From Candidatus Oceanisphaera merdipullorum (GTDB lineage Bacteria; Pseudomonadota; Gammaproteobacteria; Enterobacterales; Aeromonadaceae): 38,679 nt of DNA. The notes beneath the pieces are model-generated. The model searched no databases. It saw only the letters and a program-made list of their open reading frames with translations, and had not been told where the DNA came from. The number at the start of each line of letters is the position of its first letter. Positions within the stretch are counted from its first letter, which is position 1. Made by a program: the position numbers and the translations under genes. The DNA is taken from positions 1 through 38,679 of the forward strand of contig JAHLFI010000037.1 of NCBI GenBank assembly GCA_018883865.1, read 5' to 3'. Positions 1-7,826 of this stretch are shown here, piece after piece.

Positions 1-928
1 CATATTATTTGAACACCCAACATCCTAGAGTTAACCTCAGTCACTGCATCTTGATGCTTTGACTGGATATCCAATCATAAAATACTTTCTAGCCGATTAT
101 TTTAGTCTGCTCCCTACCCCTTCTTGCCCAAGATCCACCCAGTGAGTCAGACGCTGAAGCCTAAGTGCGCACTTAACTCACGCCTTTTATGGGGCGTTAT
201 AAGCTCGACGAGTTGAAAACGTGACGTACAGAAATGGCAAAATTTCGAGTTAAAGTGACCGACACACCCCACAAAAAAAGCCAAACGTCGCCGATAAAGA
301 AACTACTTACGCCAAAATAACGGGAACTTACCTTTTTATCTGTTAGCGGCTATCACATCAGTATTGCCATCAAAGAGTGGAATTTTTTAAGGGAGTTAAA
401 GAAAACGGCGCACAAGCCCACAAGCAAAAAAACGATATTTATGACCCAATTTTCGACATTAAGCCCGGTGACTTGGATGCTAGGATCCTCAGGCAGATGC
501 AGCCTTAATGATGAACGTTCGCCAATGAGCACCGAGCCTGTGTAATCGCGTAACAGCAAAATGCCCATGCCTTGTATCAAAGAGCCTGTGTGTGCCGCTA
601 CAGAGCGCATGCTGTTACGCGTCATCAAGAGCAAGCGATACCAGATTTAGCGTTATCACTAAAATAATGTGCATTTGGGCGACATTGCCGCAGAAGATAA
701 TGAATTTAATCAATTGCATCAGCATCTGCGTTTTATTGAACACACTCACCAAGGCACATACACAGTGAGTACGGGCAATTAATGGCTTATAAATTCATCA
801 TAAAGCTACGCATAAAACCAAGCATAAAAAAAATTTATCGTCACGTTAAAAATATTGATTTTGCATCCTAATGCTGGGTGCCATACTTTGCGCGAATCAG
901 AGAGCCTTCCATAAAAGTGAGAAAGAAC
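1..928. other. Region without a convincing gene
   Basis: About 930 bases upstream of maoP hold no protein I recognise. The minus strand has an open stretch of 93 codons (353-634) with one hydrophobic segment near its C-terminus, but no family resemblance and no clear ribosome site. The plus strand has a 28-codon frame from 234 and a roughly 40-codon frame starting around a GTG at 670 and ending in TAA at 779-781. The latter has natural-looking composition and could be the tail of a decayed gene. The sequence reads as degenerate intergenic DNA and probably includes the maoP promoter, which I could not place with confidence. Confidence 0.4.
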
Positions 929-1267
929 ATGAGCTTTGAGTCAAACAAGCCATTTCAGGACTTCGCCCATTTCCCTCGCGGTTTACGTCGTTGTGGCGAA
1001 TTTACGGTTCCAGAAGCCGCGCTTCTGGAAGAAGCCGGCCACGCCATGTTGGCTTTGTATAGTGAGCAAACGGCGCCCAAAAGCAGTGAAGAGCAACGTT
1101 TCCTAGAACAAGTCAAAGAGGGCACCGCCACCGACAGCAAGCATGCCAAGGTATGGTTAAAGTATTTAAAGGTGATAGGTCCTAAGCGAGTGCACCGTTT
1201 ATGCTCGCCAATGACCTCGAGTAACGGAGACGATGACTTCGAACCCGTAGAAGACAGCTCAGAATAA
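929..1267 (+). CDS. maoP: MaoP / DUF413 family macrodomain Ori organisation protein
   Basis: A 112-residue protein of the DUF413 (YifE/MaoP) family. In E. coli MaoP acts with the nearby maoS site to constrain long-range DNA contacts in the Ori macrodomain. The family core is visible: HFPRGLRRCGEFT near residues 13-25, a central acidic helix, the VWLKYLK segment, and PKRVHRL near the C-terminus followed by an acidic tail. The length equals that of the E. coli protein. I chose the ATG at 929 because an upstream in-frame start (878) would add 17 residues unlike the family; the ribosome site is weak (GAGAAAGA). A rho-independent terminator follows. The E. coli neighbours (yifB, hdfR) are not here; sbcB follows instead. 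Confidence 0.88.
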   Translation: MSFESNKPFQDFAHFPRGLRRCGEFTVPEAALLEEAGHAMLALYSEQTAPKSSEEQRFLEQVKEGTATDSKHAKVWLKYLKVIGPKRVHRLCSPMTSSNGDDDFEPVEDSSE

Positions 1268-1311
1268 TAAACCGCTAGCCATTAGTGGCAGAGCGTCATT
1301 AAAGTCTACAA

Positions 1312-1339
1312 AATACCGAGCCCAAGCTCGGTATTTTTT
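1312..1339 (+). terminator. Intrinsic terminator after maoP
   Basis: A 10-bp perfect stem (AATACCGAGC / GCTCGGTATT) with a CCAA loop is followed by a run of T, 45 bases after the maoP stop. It separates maoP from sbcB. Confidence 0.85.
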
Positions 1340-1510
1340 GGTCTATTCCTAGACGTTTTCAGCGCATCCATGACAGCTGAATACCAAAAGCGACGCCAAA
1401 GTGCCTCGCCTCTTACCGCTGCTTTTGCTACATGTTACTCTTACGCCCACTCTTTGAATGGCCGGCACTCAGATAAGTCCGAGCCCACGGTAATAAAAAA
1501 GCGAACCATC

Positions 1511-2932
1511 ATGAGTCAGCCTGCAGTAGCACCCAGTTTTTTATTTCACGACTATGAGACGGCAGGCTTACATCCGGCCTTTGACCGACCAGTACAGTTT
1601 GCCGCCATTCGTACCGATAAGGATCTCAATGAAATTGGCGAGCCCTTGATGTGGTATTGCCAGCTGCCGAACGATTATCTGCCCTCGCCAGAAGCCACGT
1701 TGATCACGGGTATTACGCCGCAAACCGCTCAGCAGCAAGGACTGTGTGAGGCGGAGTTTATTGCTCGCATCCATGAGCAGTTTAGCCAGCCCAATACCTG
1801 CATTTTGGGTTACAACAATATTCGTTTCGATGATGAAGTGACCCGTTATACTTTATATCGCAACTTTTATGATGCCTACGGCTACAGCTGGCAGCATGGC
1901 AACTCGCGCTGGGATTTACTGGATGTGGCGCGCACCTTTTATGCGCTGCGCCCTGAGGGCATTAACTGGCCAGAAGACGAAGACGGTAAGCCGAGCTTTA
2001 AACTAGAGCACCTCACCCAAGCCAACGGCATAGTGCACGCCAATGCCCACGATGCACTCGCCGACGTGCGCGCCACCATCGCCTTGGCTAAGTTATTGCG
2101 CACCGCTCAACCTAAGTTATTCGACTATTTATATGGGCTGCGCAACAAGCATAAAGTTAAAGCGCTGATCGATGTTATTCATGCCACACCCTTAGTACAT
2201 ATCTCAGGACAGTTTTCGGCGTGGCAAGGGTGTGCAACTTGGGTGGCCCCCTTGGCTTGGCACCCAGAAAACGCCAATGCGGTAATTTGCGTGAATTTGG
2301 CCATGGATCTTAGCCCCTTGCTCGAACTCAGCCCAGAGCAGTTACAAGAGCGTCTCTACACAAAGCGCGCAGATCTCGGGGATTTACTGCCTGTGCCGGT
2401 GAAACTGGTGCACATCAACAAGTGCCCGTCATTGGCTAAAGCTGGTGCCTTAACCGAGCAAAGAGCCGATGAATTAGCAATAGATCGCGTGCAATGCCGT
2501 CAAAGTCTCGACTTGCTACGTCGTCATCCAGAAATTCGCGAGAAAGTAGTCGCCTTATATCAACTGCCCCATCAGTTTGGGCCCTGCACTGATGTAGATG
2601 GCGCCCTCTACGAAGGCGGTTTCTTTGGCGAGGCGGATAAAGCCGCCATGGCCATGATCCACGCCAGTACACCCGAGGTTTTAGCCACCTTGCCGCTGCA
2701 ATTTAATGACCCGCGCTTAAGTGAGCTGCTGTTTCGCTATCGCGCCCGCAACTACCCCAACACCTTAAGTAAGCAAGAATGGCAGCGCTGGCGCCAGCAT
2801 TGCCAAGATAAACTCAGCGCTCAAGCCGAGCCTTATATGCACAATCTTGAGCAACTGGTGCTTGCCCATCAAGAAGATGAAACCAAGCTGATCCTGCTGC
2901 AGGCCGTGGCCCGTTATGTACAAACGCTTTAA
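1511..2932 (+). CDS. sbcB: Exodeoxyribonuclease I
   Basis: Exonuclease I degrades single-stranded DNA 3' to 5' and acts in recombination and mismatch repair in the cytoplasm; its partner in E. coli is the SSB C-terminal tail. The 473-residue product is collinear with E. coli ExoI (475 residues). The DEDDh residues are all present: D14 and E16 in HDYET, D107 in RFDDEV, H180 and D185 in NAHDALADV. The ExoI-specific SH3-like and helical regions follow to the end (KLVHINKCP, LLFRYRARNYP). The frame is open another 47 codons upstream, but homology begins at the ATG at 1511. The last 17 bases overlap the start of the LrgA-family gene, implying coupled translation. Confidence 0.96.
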   Translation: MSQPAVAPSFLFHDYETAGLHPAFDRPVQFAAIRTDKDLNEIGEPLMWYCQLPNDYLPSPEATLITGITPQTAQQQGLCEAEFIARIHEQFSQPNTCILGYNNIRFDDEVTRYTLYRNFYDAYGYSWQHGNSRWDLLDVARTFYALRPEGINWPEDEDGKPSFKLEHLTQANGIVHANAHDALADVRATIALAKLLRTAQPKLFDYLYGLRNKHKVKALIDVIHATPLVHISGQFSAWQGCATWVAPLAWHPENANAVICVNLAMDLSPLLELSPEQLQERLYTKRADLGDLLPVPVKLVHINKCPSLAKAGALTEQRADELAIDRVQCRQSLDLLRRHPEIREKVVALYQLPHQFGPCTDVDGALYEGGFFGEADKAAMAMIHASTPEVLATLPLQFNDPRLSELLFRYRARNYPNTLSKQEWQRWRQHCQDKLSAQAEPYMHNLEQLVLAHQEDETKLILLQAVARYVQTL

Positions 2933-3293
2933 TCGCTTGCTCAATAGCGAGCCGTTCATCATAGTGCGCGGCTTTAGCCTGTTATTAGCCTGTTTAGTAC
3001 TGGGCAAAGCGCTCGCGGGCCTATTACCTTTCGCGTTTCCGGGTAGTATTATCGGCCTGCTATTGCTGTTTGGATTACTGATCAGCCAATTGTTGCCCTT
3101 AAACTGGATACACCAAAGTGCCCACCTGTTATTACGGCACATGGCGTTGTTATTTATTCCGGTGGCGGTGGGCTTGCTTGGCTACGTAGATGTACTCAGT
3201 GAGGGCATAGGGTTTATTTTAAGCGCGGCCTTAAGCGGACTGGTGTTAATTTTGGTGGTGGTGGGACGCTTATATCAGAGGATGCAAGCATGA
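2916..3293 (+). CDS. yohJ: CidA/LrgA family membrane protein (YohJ-like)
   Basis: A 125-residue inner-membrane protein of the CidA/LrgA holin-like family with four predicted membrane segments (about residues 15-35, 40-60, 72-90 and 98-118). The family signature FPGSIIGLLLLFGL is at about 40-53. Members are proposed to influence murein hydrolase activity or pyruvate and small-molecule export together with an LrgB partner. The start overlaps the end of sbcB, and the stop overlaps the next gene by 4 bases, so the two membrane genes are translationally coupled. Gene order yohJ-yohK-cdd matches E. coli, which supports orthology with YohJ rather than with staphylococcal CidA. Confidence 0.9.
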   Translation: MYKRFNRLLNSEPFIIVRGFSLLLACLVLGKALAGLLPFAFPGSIIGLLLLFGLLISQLLPLNWIHQSAHLLLRHMALLFIPVAVGLLGYVDVLSEGIGFILSAALSGLVLILVVVGRLYQRMQA

Positions 3294-3979
3294 TGCTGTG
3301 GCTGGCGATTCCTCTCACCGCATTCTGCTATTTGGCGATTAAGAAGCTGGCTCGTCGTTATAAGAGCCCACTTATCAACACCATTATGTTGCCGGCATTG
3401 TTAATCATTGGCTTGCTGGTATTAACGGGCCAAGATAACAGCGCCTATCAGGCAGGGACTAAGCCGCTTAATTTATTATTGGAGCTGGCGGTAGTGGCCT
3501 TCGCCCTGCCCTTGTATCAACAGGCAGCGAAAATTCGCCAACAACTGTGGCCAATTGTGCTGTGCTGTAGCATTTCCGTGTTCATTTCGGTGGGCACTAC
3601 CTTACTGCTCGGCGGCATCTTGCACGCCCAGCCGCAGCTGCTGGCCTCTATCGCGACTAAGTCCATCACCACGCCCTTGGCCATGAGCGTAAGCGCCGCT
3701 ATGGGCGGTATTCCGGCCATAGCGGCGGGCTTAGTAATCATAGTGGGCATGATGGGCGCGATTATCGGTTTTCCGCTGCTAAAATTAGCCGGCGTTACTC
3801 ATCCTGAAGCTCAAGGTTTGGCCATGGGCGCAGGCGCCCACGCCATAGGCACAGGAGCGGCCGCCGAGGTGGGACCGATACAAGGTGCATTTGCTTCTTT
3901 GGCCATGGTGGTGTGCGGCATTGCCACCGCCTTATTGGCGCCGCCCCTGTTTCATTTGTATCTTTGGTTGCTAAGGTAA
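3290..3979 (+). CDS. yohK: LrgB/CidB family membrane protein (YohK-like)
   Basis: A 229-residue polytopic inner-membrane protein of the LrgB family and partner of the LrgA-like protein encoded just before it. About seven hydrophobic segments are visible. The conserved glycine/alanine-rich core is present: SIATKSITTPLAMSVS near the middle and GAGAHAIGTGAAAE near residues 185-198. The length is typical for YohK (about 231). The ATGATG overlap with the upstream gene suggests coupled translation. Function in Gram-negative bacteria is unsettled; roles in pyruvate uptake or export and in murein hydrolase control have been proposed for the family. Confidence 0.92.
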   Translation: MMLWLAIPLTAFCYLAIKKLARRYKSPLINTIMLPALLIIGLLVLTGQDNSAYQAGTKPLNLLLELAVVAFALPLYQQAAKIRQQLWPIVLCCSISVFISVGTTLLLGGILHAQPQLLASIATKSITTPLAMSVSAAMGGIPAIAAGLVIIVGMMGAIIGFPLLKLAGVTHPEAQGLAMGAGAHAIGTGAAAEVGPIQGAFASLAMVVCGIATALLAPPLFHLYLWLLR

Positions 3980-4083
3980 AGAGAGGCAAGAAAAGAAGCA
4001 TGGGACAAACTAACGCTTTACACCGTACGTTTAGACCCAGCTTCCAATAATGAACATAATGCCTAAAAACAGGAGTTCACGGT

Positions 4084-4971
4084 ATGAATGACGCATTCAA
4101 GCAAACGCTGGATCAACATAGACTCACCCACCTAACGCGCTTTAGCCCAACACACATTCAGCTACTGATGGACGCCACGCAGCTAGGCACAGAAGCACTG
4201 GCCTTTGCCTTATTGCCGCTGGCTCAAGATAAAGCCCAAGCGCCAGTCTCAAGGTTTGCGGTCGGTGCCATCGCCATTGCAGGCTCAGGGCATTGGTACT
4301 TGGGCGCCAATGTGGAGTTTGTCGGTATGCCCTTACCGCAATCGGTTCACGCCGAACAAGCAGCCATTGGGCATGCGGCATTATTTGATGAGCAATACAT
4401 AGAAAAAGTGGTGATCAGCCACAGCCCTTGCGGCCAGTGTCGCCAGTTTATGCAGGAGTTGGCTCAAGACAGCCTATTAGTCGTCTGGCCGGACGGCCAT
4501 TTTATGCTCGAAGAATTATTGCCCCACGCCTTTGGCCCAGCCCATCTTGAACAAACGCATGGCTTACTCACCCATCCACACGCCAACTTAATCTTGGGCT
4601 CAGAGCAGGCCACCCCTCACGACCCAGCTCCTACGACAGATGCGCTTACGCTATCGGCCTGGGATCAAGCCAATGCCAGTTATGCGCCCTATAGCCACAA
4701 CCTTGCAGGTCTTGCCTTGCACTTGAAGGATGGGCAAATACTGCGGGGGCGTTACCTAGAAAACGTCGCCTTTAATCCCAGCTTAGGCCCTTTGCAATTA
4801 GCGCTCAGTCAACTGTATTTACTGGGCTATACGCCTGCCGACATTCAGCGCGCCGTGTTGGTGGAAGCACATGCTCAAGTACAACAAGCCGCCCACGCAG
4901 CTTTGCTGTTGAGTGGGCTATGCCAGACGCCATTAGAGACGCTAGTGGTGCAGAGCAGACGCGCAGATTAA
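4084..4971 (+). CDS. cdd: Cytidine deaminase
   Basis: Deaminates cytidine and deoxycytidine to uridine and deoxyuridine in pyrimidine salvage. The 295-residue length is that of the large enterobacterial-type dimeric enzyme (294 in E. coli), with a catalytic N-terminal domain and a degenerate C-terminal copy. Zinc and catalytic residues are seen as H89-A90-E91 and P115-C116-x2-C119. The C-terminal half (about 170-295) lacks them, as expected for this family. A good ribosome site (CAGGAG) lies 9 bases upstream. It follows yohJ-yohK as in E. coli, with a 104-base gap that could hold its own promoter. It converges with recR. Confidence 0.96.
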   Translation: MNDAFKQTLDQHRLTHLTRFSPTHIQLLMDATQLGTEALAFALLPLAQDKAQAPVSRFAVGAIAIAGSGHWYLGANVEFVGMPLPQSVHAEQAAIGHAALFDEQYIEKVVISHSPCGQCRQFMQELAQDSLLVVWPDGHFMLEELLPHAFGPAHLEQTHGLLTHPHANLILGSEQATPHDPAPTTDALTLSAWDQANASYAPYSHNLAGLALHLKDGQILRGRYLENVAFNPSLGPLQLALSQLYLLGYTPADIQRAVLVEAHAQVQQAAHAALLLSGLCQTPLETLVVQSRRAD

Positions 4972-4989
4972 GCGTAATATTTTACGCTT
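4970..4989. terminator. Hairpin between convergent cdd and recR
   Basis: An 8-bp palindromic stem (AAGCGTAA / TTACGCTT) with a TATT loop sits at the cdd stop codon, between the convergent ends of cdd and recR. There is no clear U-tract, so action as a terminator is inferred from position only. Confidence 0.35.
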
Positions 4990-5001
4990 CACTGAGGCTC
5001 A

Positions 5002-5610
5002 TCAGTTATTGGCAAACTGATTGCGCCCCATAAAGGAGTGACTCAAAGTATTGCCATCTACCAGCTCTAGCTCACCACCAATGGGTACGCCATGGGCAAT
5101 GCGGCTTACGTTTACCCCATGGTGGCTGGCAATATCGGCAATGTAATACGCTGTGGCCTCGCCTTCTACCGTGGGGTTGGTCGCCAAGATCAACTCAGAG
5201 AATGACTCCCGCGCCAGCCAATTGGCCAACTTATCAAGCCCTAACTCTTCTGGCCCCACGCCATCTAATGGCGAAAGGTGCCCCATCAACACGAAATAGC
5301 GCCCTTGATATTGACCGGTTTGCTCTATGGCCACTACATCGGCGGGGCTTTCCACTATGCACAGCTGGCCGCTCACGGCGCGCTTAGGGTTGGCGCACAA
5401 GGGGCAAATGTCTTCTTCGGTAAAGGTACGGCATTGACGGCAATGGCCAATTTTTTCCAGCGCTTCGTCCAACACATGAGCCAACCGACGGCCACCGGCA
5501 CGTTGGCGCTCTAACATGGCAAATGCCATACGTTGAGCTGACTTAGGGCCGACACCGGGTAAGATCTGCAAACTCTTGATTAACTCATCCAACAGGGGAC
5601 TAAAACGCAT
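5002..5610 (-). CDS. recR: Recombination mediator RecR
   Basis: RecR works with RecO and RecF to load RecA on SSB-coated gapped DNA. The 202-residue product has the N-terminal helix-hairpin-helix region ([14 protein letters not shown], 18-30), a zinc finger with C57, C60, C69 and C72, a Toprim domain from about residue 80 (CIVESPAD) and the C-terminal Walker B-like segment (ARGIPxGG equivalent: [11 protein letters not shown]). The frame is open 24 codons further upstream, but the family start is the ATG at 5610. In most gammaproteobacteria recR directly follows ybaB; here 9.7 kb of foreign DNA separates them. Confidence 0.96.
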   Translation of the reverse strand: MRFSPLLDELIKSLQILPGVGPKSAQRMAFAMLERQRAGGRRLAHVLDEALEKIGHCRQCRTFTEEDICPLCANPKRAVSGQLCIVESPADVVAIEQTGQYQGRYFVLMGHLSPLDGVGPEELGLDKLANWLARESFSELILATNPTVEGEATAYYIADIASHHGVNVSRIAHGVPIGGELELVDGNTLSHSFMGRNQFANN

Positions 5611-5675
5611 AGTCAGACTCTTTAGTAATAACGATAAAAGATAACGAGAAAAGAATAGGATTGAGAAGGGTCGCC

Positions 5676-5690
5676 TTGTCACAGTGACAA
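5676..5690. promoter_or_regulatory. 15-bp palindrome upstream of recR
   Basis: A perfect interrupted palindrome, TTGTCACAGTGACAA, lies 66 bases upstream of the recR start, on the recR side of the insertion. It has the shape of a dimeric repressor operator. No regulator is identified, and it may be unrelated to recR. Confidence 0.3.
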
Positions 5691-5778
5691 TTTAACGTAA
5701 ACGAGGTGGTGTTCACTCATCGAGCACAGCGTATATCTGAAGTACACTTTATGGGTAACGCTGTGTTACGAGGCGTTT

Positions 5779-5796
5779 AAACGGCATTTTAAAGCC
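5779..5796. repeat. Left attachment repeat of the ybaB-integrated element
   Basis: AAACGGCATTTTAAAGCC is identical to 15306-15323, which encodes the last residues of YbaB (GFKMPF). The match in direct orientation on both sides of the accessory region marks the crossover core. On this side the base just outside the core (T instead of A) destroys the ybaB stop codon, so only a short ybaB tail copy remains. Confidence 0.8.
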
Positions 5797-5850
5797 TAAC
5801 GCCGCATCACCTGACACAGCATAACCGAAGCTAACAAAGCGAGCAATGAT

Positions 5851-5904
5851 AAGGGTGCCCCACATCAAACAGGTGATTTGATGTGACTAGGCACCCTTTT
5901 TTTT
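5851..5904 (+). terminator. Strong intrinsic terminator with no obvious gene upstream
   Basis: A long two-part hairpin (AAGGGTGCC / GGCACCCTT outside, CACATCAAA / TTTGATGTG inside, with a small bulge) ends in eight T on the plus strand. No plus-strand gene reads into it: recR lies on the other strand. It is either a relic of a deleted phage gene or the end of an unannotated small RNA. Confidence 0.75.
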
Positions 5905-5982
5905 GACCCCTATATGACCCCCAACTTATCAGGGGCTAAACGGAGGTTTAAAATCCGTCCCTCACGCTTAGGTTTCAAGTAG
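5899..5982 (+). pseudogene. C-terminal tail of a second integrase-like gene
   Basis: Read in frame from 5899, the plus strand gives FFDPYMTPNLSG followed by a short basic tail and a TAG at 5980-5982. This resembles the end of the integrase fragment at the other end of the element (GFEPHMTPSDTGTG), and the DNA around ATATGACCCCCA is nearly identical. Everything before residue FF is lost, replaced by the terminator. It suggests that a related element once ended here, or that tandem insertion and deletion occurred at this site. The assignment rests on a very short match. Confidence 0.4.
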
Positions 5983-6046
5983 CCTACTACCCTCACCAAC
6001 AAGATAACCACACCGGAGCTGGAAAGATCTTCTGCCTAGATAAGAT

Positions 6047-6844
6047 CTAAAGAGCCTTTGCTTGTTCTGCAAAGTGCTGCTCATCCGTACGAAGCGTCAG
6101 CACTTCGTAACCATCGGATGTAACCGCAATCGTGTGCTCCCATTGCGCGGACAGTTTCTTGTCAGTAGTCACAACCGTCCATCCGTCTTTCTTTACTTTA
6201 ACCTTAGCTTTGCCTTGGTTAATCATTGGCTCGATCGTGAATACCATACCTTCCTGTAGCACTAGCCCTTCGCCAGGCTCACCATAATGCAAAACTTGTG
6301 GCTCTTCGTGCATTTCTCGGCCTATTCCATGGCCGCAAAACTCGCGAACAACAGAGTAACCCTGCTGTTCAGCATGTCTCTGAATGGCATGCCCTACATC
6401 ACCCAATGTGGCGCCGGGCTTTACTGCGCGTATTCCTTGCCACATTGCCTCATAGGTTTGTTCGACCAATCGCTTAGCAAGAGGAAGTACATCACCAATC
6501 ATGTACATTTTGCTAGAGTCAGCAATGAATCCCCCTTGCTCCAATGTGATATCAACATTGATGATGTCACCGGACTTGAGCTTTTGGGTGTCAGCAGGGA
6601 TACCGTGACATACCACATGATTGACAGAGGTGTTTAGAACATATTGATAATCATATTGGCCTTTACTTGCTGGGCGAGCATTCAGCTGCTGAACAATATA
6701 TTGTTCAGCTAAATTATTGATATCCATGGTCGAGATGCCAACTTGTATCACACTGTCGAGATAATCAAAGACCATTGCAAGCAGCTTTCCAGAAGTACGC
6801 ATTACGGCAAGCTCTTCGACATTTTTCAGCTTTACATTAACCAC
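6047..6844 (-). CDS. map: Accessory type I methionine aminopeptidase
   Basis: Removes the initiator methionine from nascent proteins. The 265-residue product is a complete MetAP with all metal ligands at positions one beyond those of E. coli MetAP: D98, D109, H172, E205 and E236, plus the conserved H80 and H179. The segment GGFIADSSKMYMIG differs from the housekeeping version (usually GWxGDxSxMF), marking it as a divergent accessory copy. The start overlaps the preceding ParD-like gene by 8 bases. Its place in a mobile element and its coupling to a putative antitoxin suggest a role other than housekeeping. The housekeeping map gene is presumably elsewhere, next to rpsB. Confidence 0.93.
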   Translation of the reverse strand: MVNVKLKNVEELAVMRTSGKLLAMVFDYLDSVIQVGISTMDINNLAEQYIVQQLNARPASKGQYDYQYVLNTSVNHVVCHGIPADTQKLKSGDIINVDITLEQGGFIADSSKMYMIGDVLPLAKRLVEQTYEAMWQGIRAVKPGATLGDVGHAIQRHAEQQGYSVVREFCGHGIGREMHEEPQVLHYGEPGEGLVLQEGMVFTIEPMINQGKAKVKVKKDGWTVVTTDKKLSAQWEHTIAVTSDGYEVLTLRTDEQHFAEQAKAL

Positions 6845-7043
6845 CGATCACATTCCTTACATCTACATCTGCCAGTTGCATCTGTTCACGCATAATCTCA
6901 GAAAATGAGCTACTTGGATTAGCTTCGGCAAGCATGCCTATCTTGATCCAATACTCTGCCTGAGCATTAATTGAGCGAACCATGAACGCACTCGCCTTTC
7001 GAACTTCTTCGTGTAGTTCGTCATCTATCTTAACGATTCCCAT
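6837..7043 (-). CDS. ParD-like family protein (putative antitoxin), partner of MetAP
   Basis: A 68-residue protein beginning MGIVKIDDELHEEVRKAS, which resembles the ParD-like antitoxin family (PF11903, formerly DUF3423). An N-terminal beta strand and helices typical of ribbon-helix-helix DNA-binding antitoxins are followed by a short C-terminal segment. The ribosome site AGAGGTG precedes the ATG. The reading frame overlaps the MetAP gene by 8 bases, so the two are one operon with the small gene first, the usual layout of toxin-antitoxin pairs. Family members are repeatedly found before accessory methionine aminopeptidases (recalled knowledge). Whether it neutralises or merely accompanies MetAP cannot be told from sequence. 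Confidence 0.75.
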   Translation of the reverse strand: MGIVKIDDELHEEVRKASAFMVRSINAQAEYWIKIGMLAEANPSSSFSEIMREQMQLADVDVRNVIGG

Positions 7044-7139
7044 GACTGCACCTCTATATATGGTTTATGTATGAATCATATTGTACCTGTCCGTTAGTTA
7101 CAATATGAAGCAGGCAGCTTTAATCACTAGTAACGGGTT

Positions 7140-7175
7140 TAGGATGGCGGATTCAAATCCCGCCAGCTTTACCAA
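7140..7175 (+). ncRNA. tmRNA/tRNA 3'-end-like fragment (possible relic attachment site)
   Basis: A T-arm-like sequence (GGCGG ATTCAAAT CCCGCC) followed by CAGCTTTACCA resembles the 3' end of tmRNA (ssrA), which in E. coli ends CGCCAGCTCCACCA. The T-stem has a mismatch at its closing pair and the acceptor has TTT for TCC, so it is not a functional gene end. No 5' part of tmRNA lies upstream. Such pieces are left when elements that integrate in ssrA move or recombine. Confidence 0.4.
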
Positions 7176-7272
7176 ATCTGGGAAGACCAAGCAAGGACAA
7201 GGCCTTTAATTCAGTTAGTTAATTACTTACTGAGGACAACGGGATGACGGTTTAGTATTCCCCAAAAATTTG

Positions 7273-7305
7273 AAAAAAAAGCCCAGCTCGTAGCTGGGCT
7301 TTTTT
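7273..7305. terminator. Bidirectional intrinsic terminator
   Basis: A perfect 8-bp stem GCCCAGCT / AGCTGGGC with a CGT loop is flanked by an A-run on the left and a T-run on the right, so it can stop transcription in both directions. It lies downstream of the GFA gene (minus) and marks the left end of the cassette run. Confidence 0.85.
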
Positions 7306-7334
7306 GCTCCTACTGAAGCGTTTGTTAGCTGTTA

Positions 7335-7748
7335 TTATGGCTGCTTTAGAAATACTTTTACACCGTCTGGTATTTGATACCAACTTACCTTTTCACTCAC
7401 CCACACATGTGTTTGTGGCTCAAAAACTCTTGCATCTGTAAGGTTCACCGGCTTGAGTTTCAGCTTAACTGTCGAATCCTCATCTGGGTTAAAATGGTAT
7501 ATTCTGTTGCCACAATCAGTGCAAAACATGGCGTAATTACGGTTGCCACTATCAGCTAAACGCCTCCACTCCTTTAACTGCCCGCTAAATTCTATTTGGG
7601 AAGAATCCACAATCGCAGTAACGCTAAAGGGACTGGTCGCTAATTTTTGACATTCTTTACAATGACAGGCCAGAACCATCTTGGGCGCTCCATACAATTT
7701 GTATGTTACTTGCCCACATTGGCATGAGGCTTCAATCGGATATTTCAT
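7335..7748 (-). CDS. GFA (glutathione-dependent formaldehyde-activating) family protein
   Basis: A 137-residue zinc protein of the GFA/CENP-V fold. Cysteines occur in the expected spacing: C9-x-C11, C28-H-C30-x2-C33 and C76-x2-C79, followed by IYHFNP. The family includes formaldehyde-glutathione adduct enzymes, but most small bacterial members have no known substrate and are common in integron cassettes. The stop codon is followed by GCTAACAAACGCTTCA, an attC-like R' half, and then by a bidirectional terminator. An attC-like site lies just upstream of its start. This is consistent with a cassette read in the minus direction. Confidence 0.88.
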   Translation of the reverse strand: MKYPIEASCQCGQVTYKLYGAPKMVLACHCKECQKLATSPFSVTAIVDSSQIEFSGQLKEWRRLADSGNRNYAMFCTDCGNRIYHFNPDEDSTVKLKLKPVNLTDARVFEPQTHVWVSEKVSWYQIPDGVKVFLKQP

Positions 7749-7775
7749 GTAATTTGTCTTTCCTATCTGCTGATA

Positions 7776-7826
7776 TAGCTAACGCTGAAGCAGCGGAACC
7801 GTCCGCCTCGAACGAATGGTTAGGGC
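7776..7826 (-). repeat. attC-like integron recombination site
   Basis: Read on the minus strand, it starts CCCTAACCATTCGTTC and ends TTCAGCGTTAGCT with an imperfect inner stem (GGCGGAC / GTTCCGC). This is the layout of an aadA-type attC: CTAAC arm, TTCGTTC box, and GCGTTAG arm. It lies between the GNAT fragment and the GFA gene and overlaps the GNAT stop. Confidence 0.7.

Noticed and set aside
180-220. TTAACTCACGCC ... GGGGCGTTATAAGC resembling attC arms near the left edge
   Set aside because: Arms are only about 10 bases apart, too short for an attC, and no cassette gene adjoins.
353-634. 93-codon minus-strand open frame near the left edge
   Set aside because: No family resemblance, no ribosome site, and surroundings look degenerate; not annotated as a gene.
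5800-5870. Possible attC-like or tRNA-like structures left of map
   Set aside because: Hairpins here are explained by the terminator; a T-arm-like sequence near 5941-5965 does not fold with a 7-base loop.
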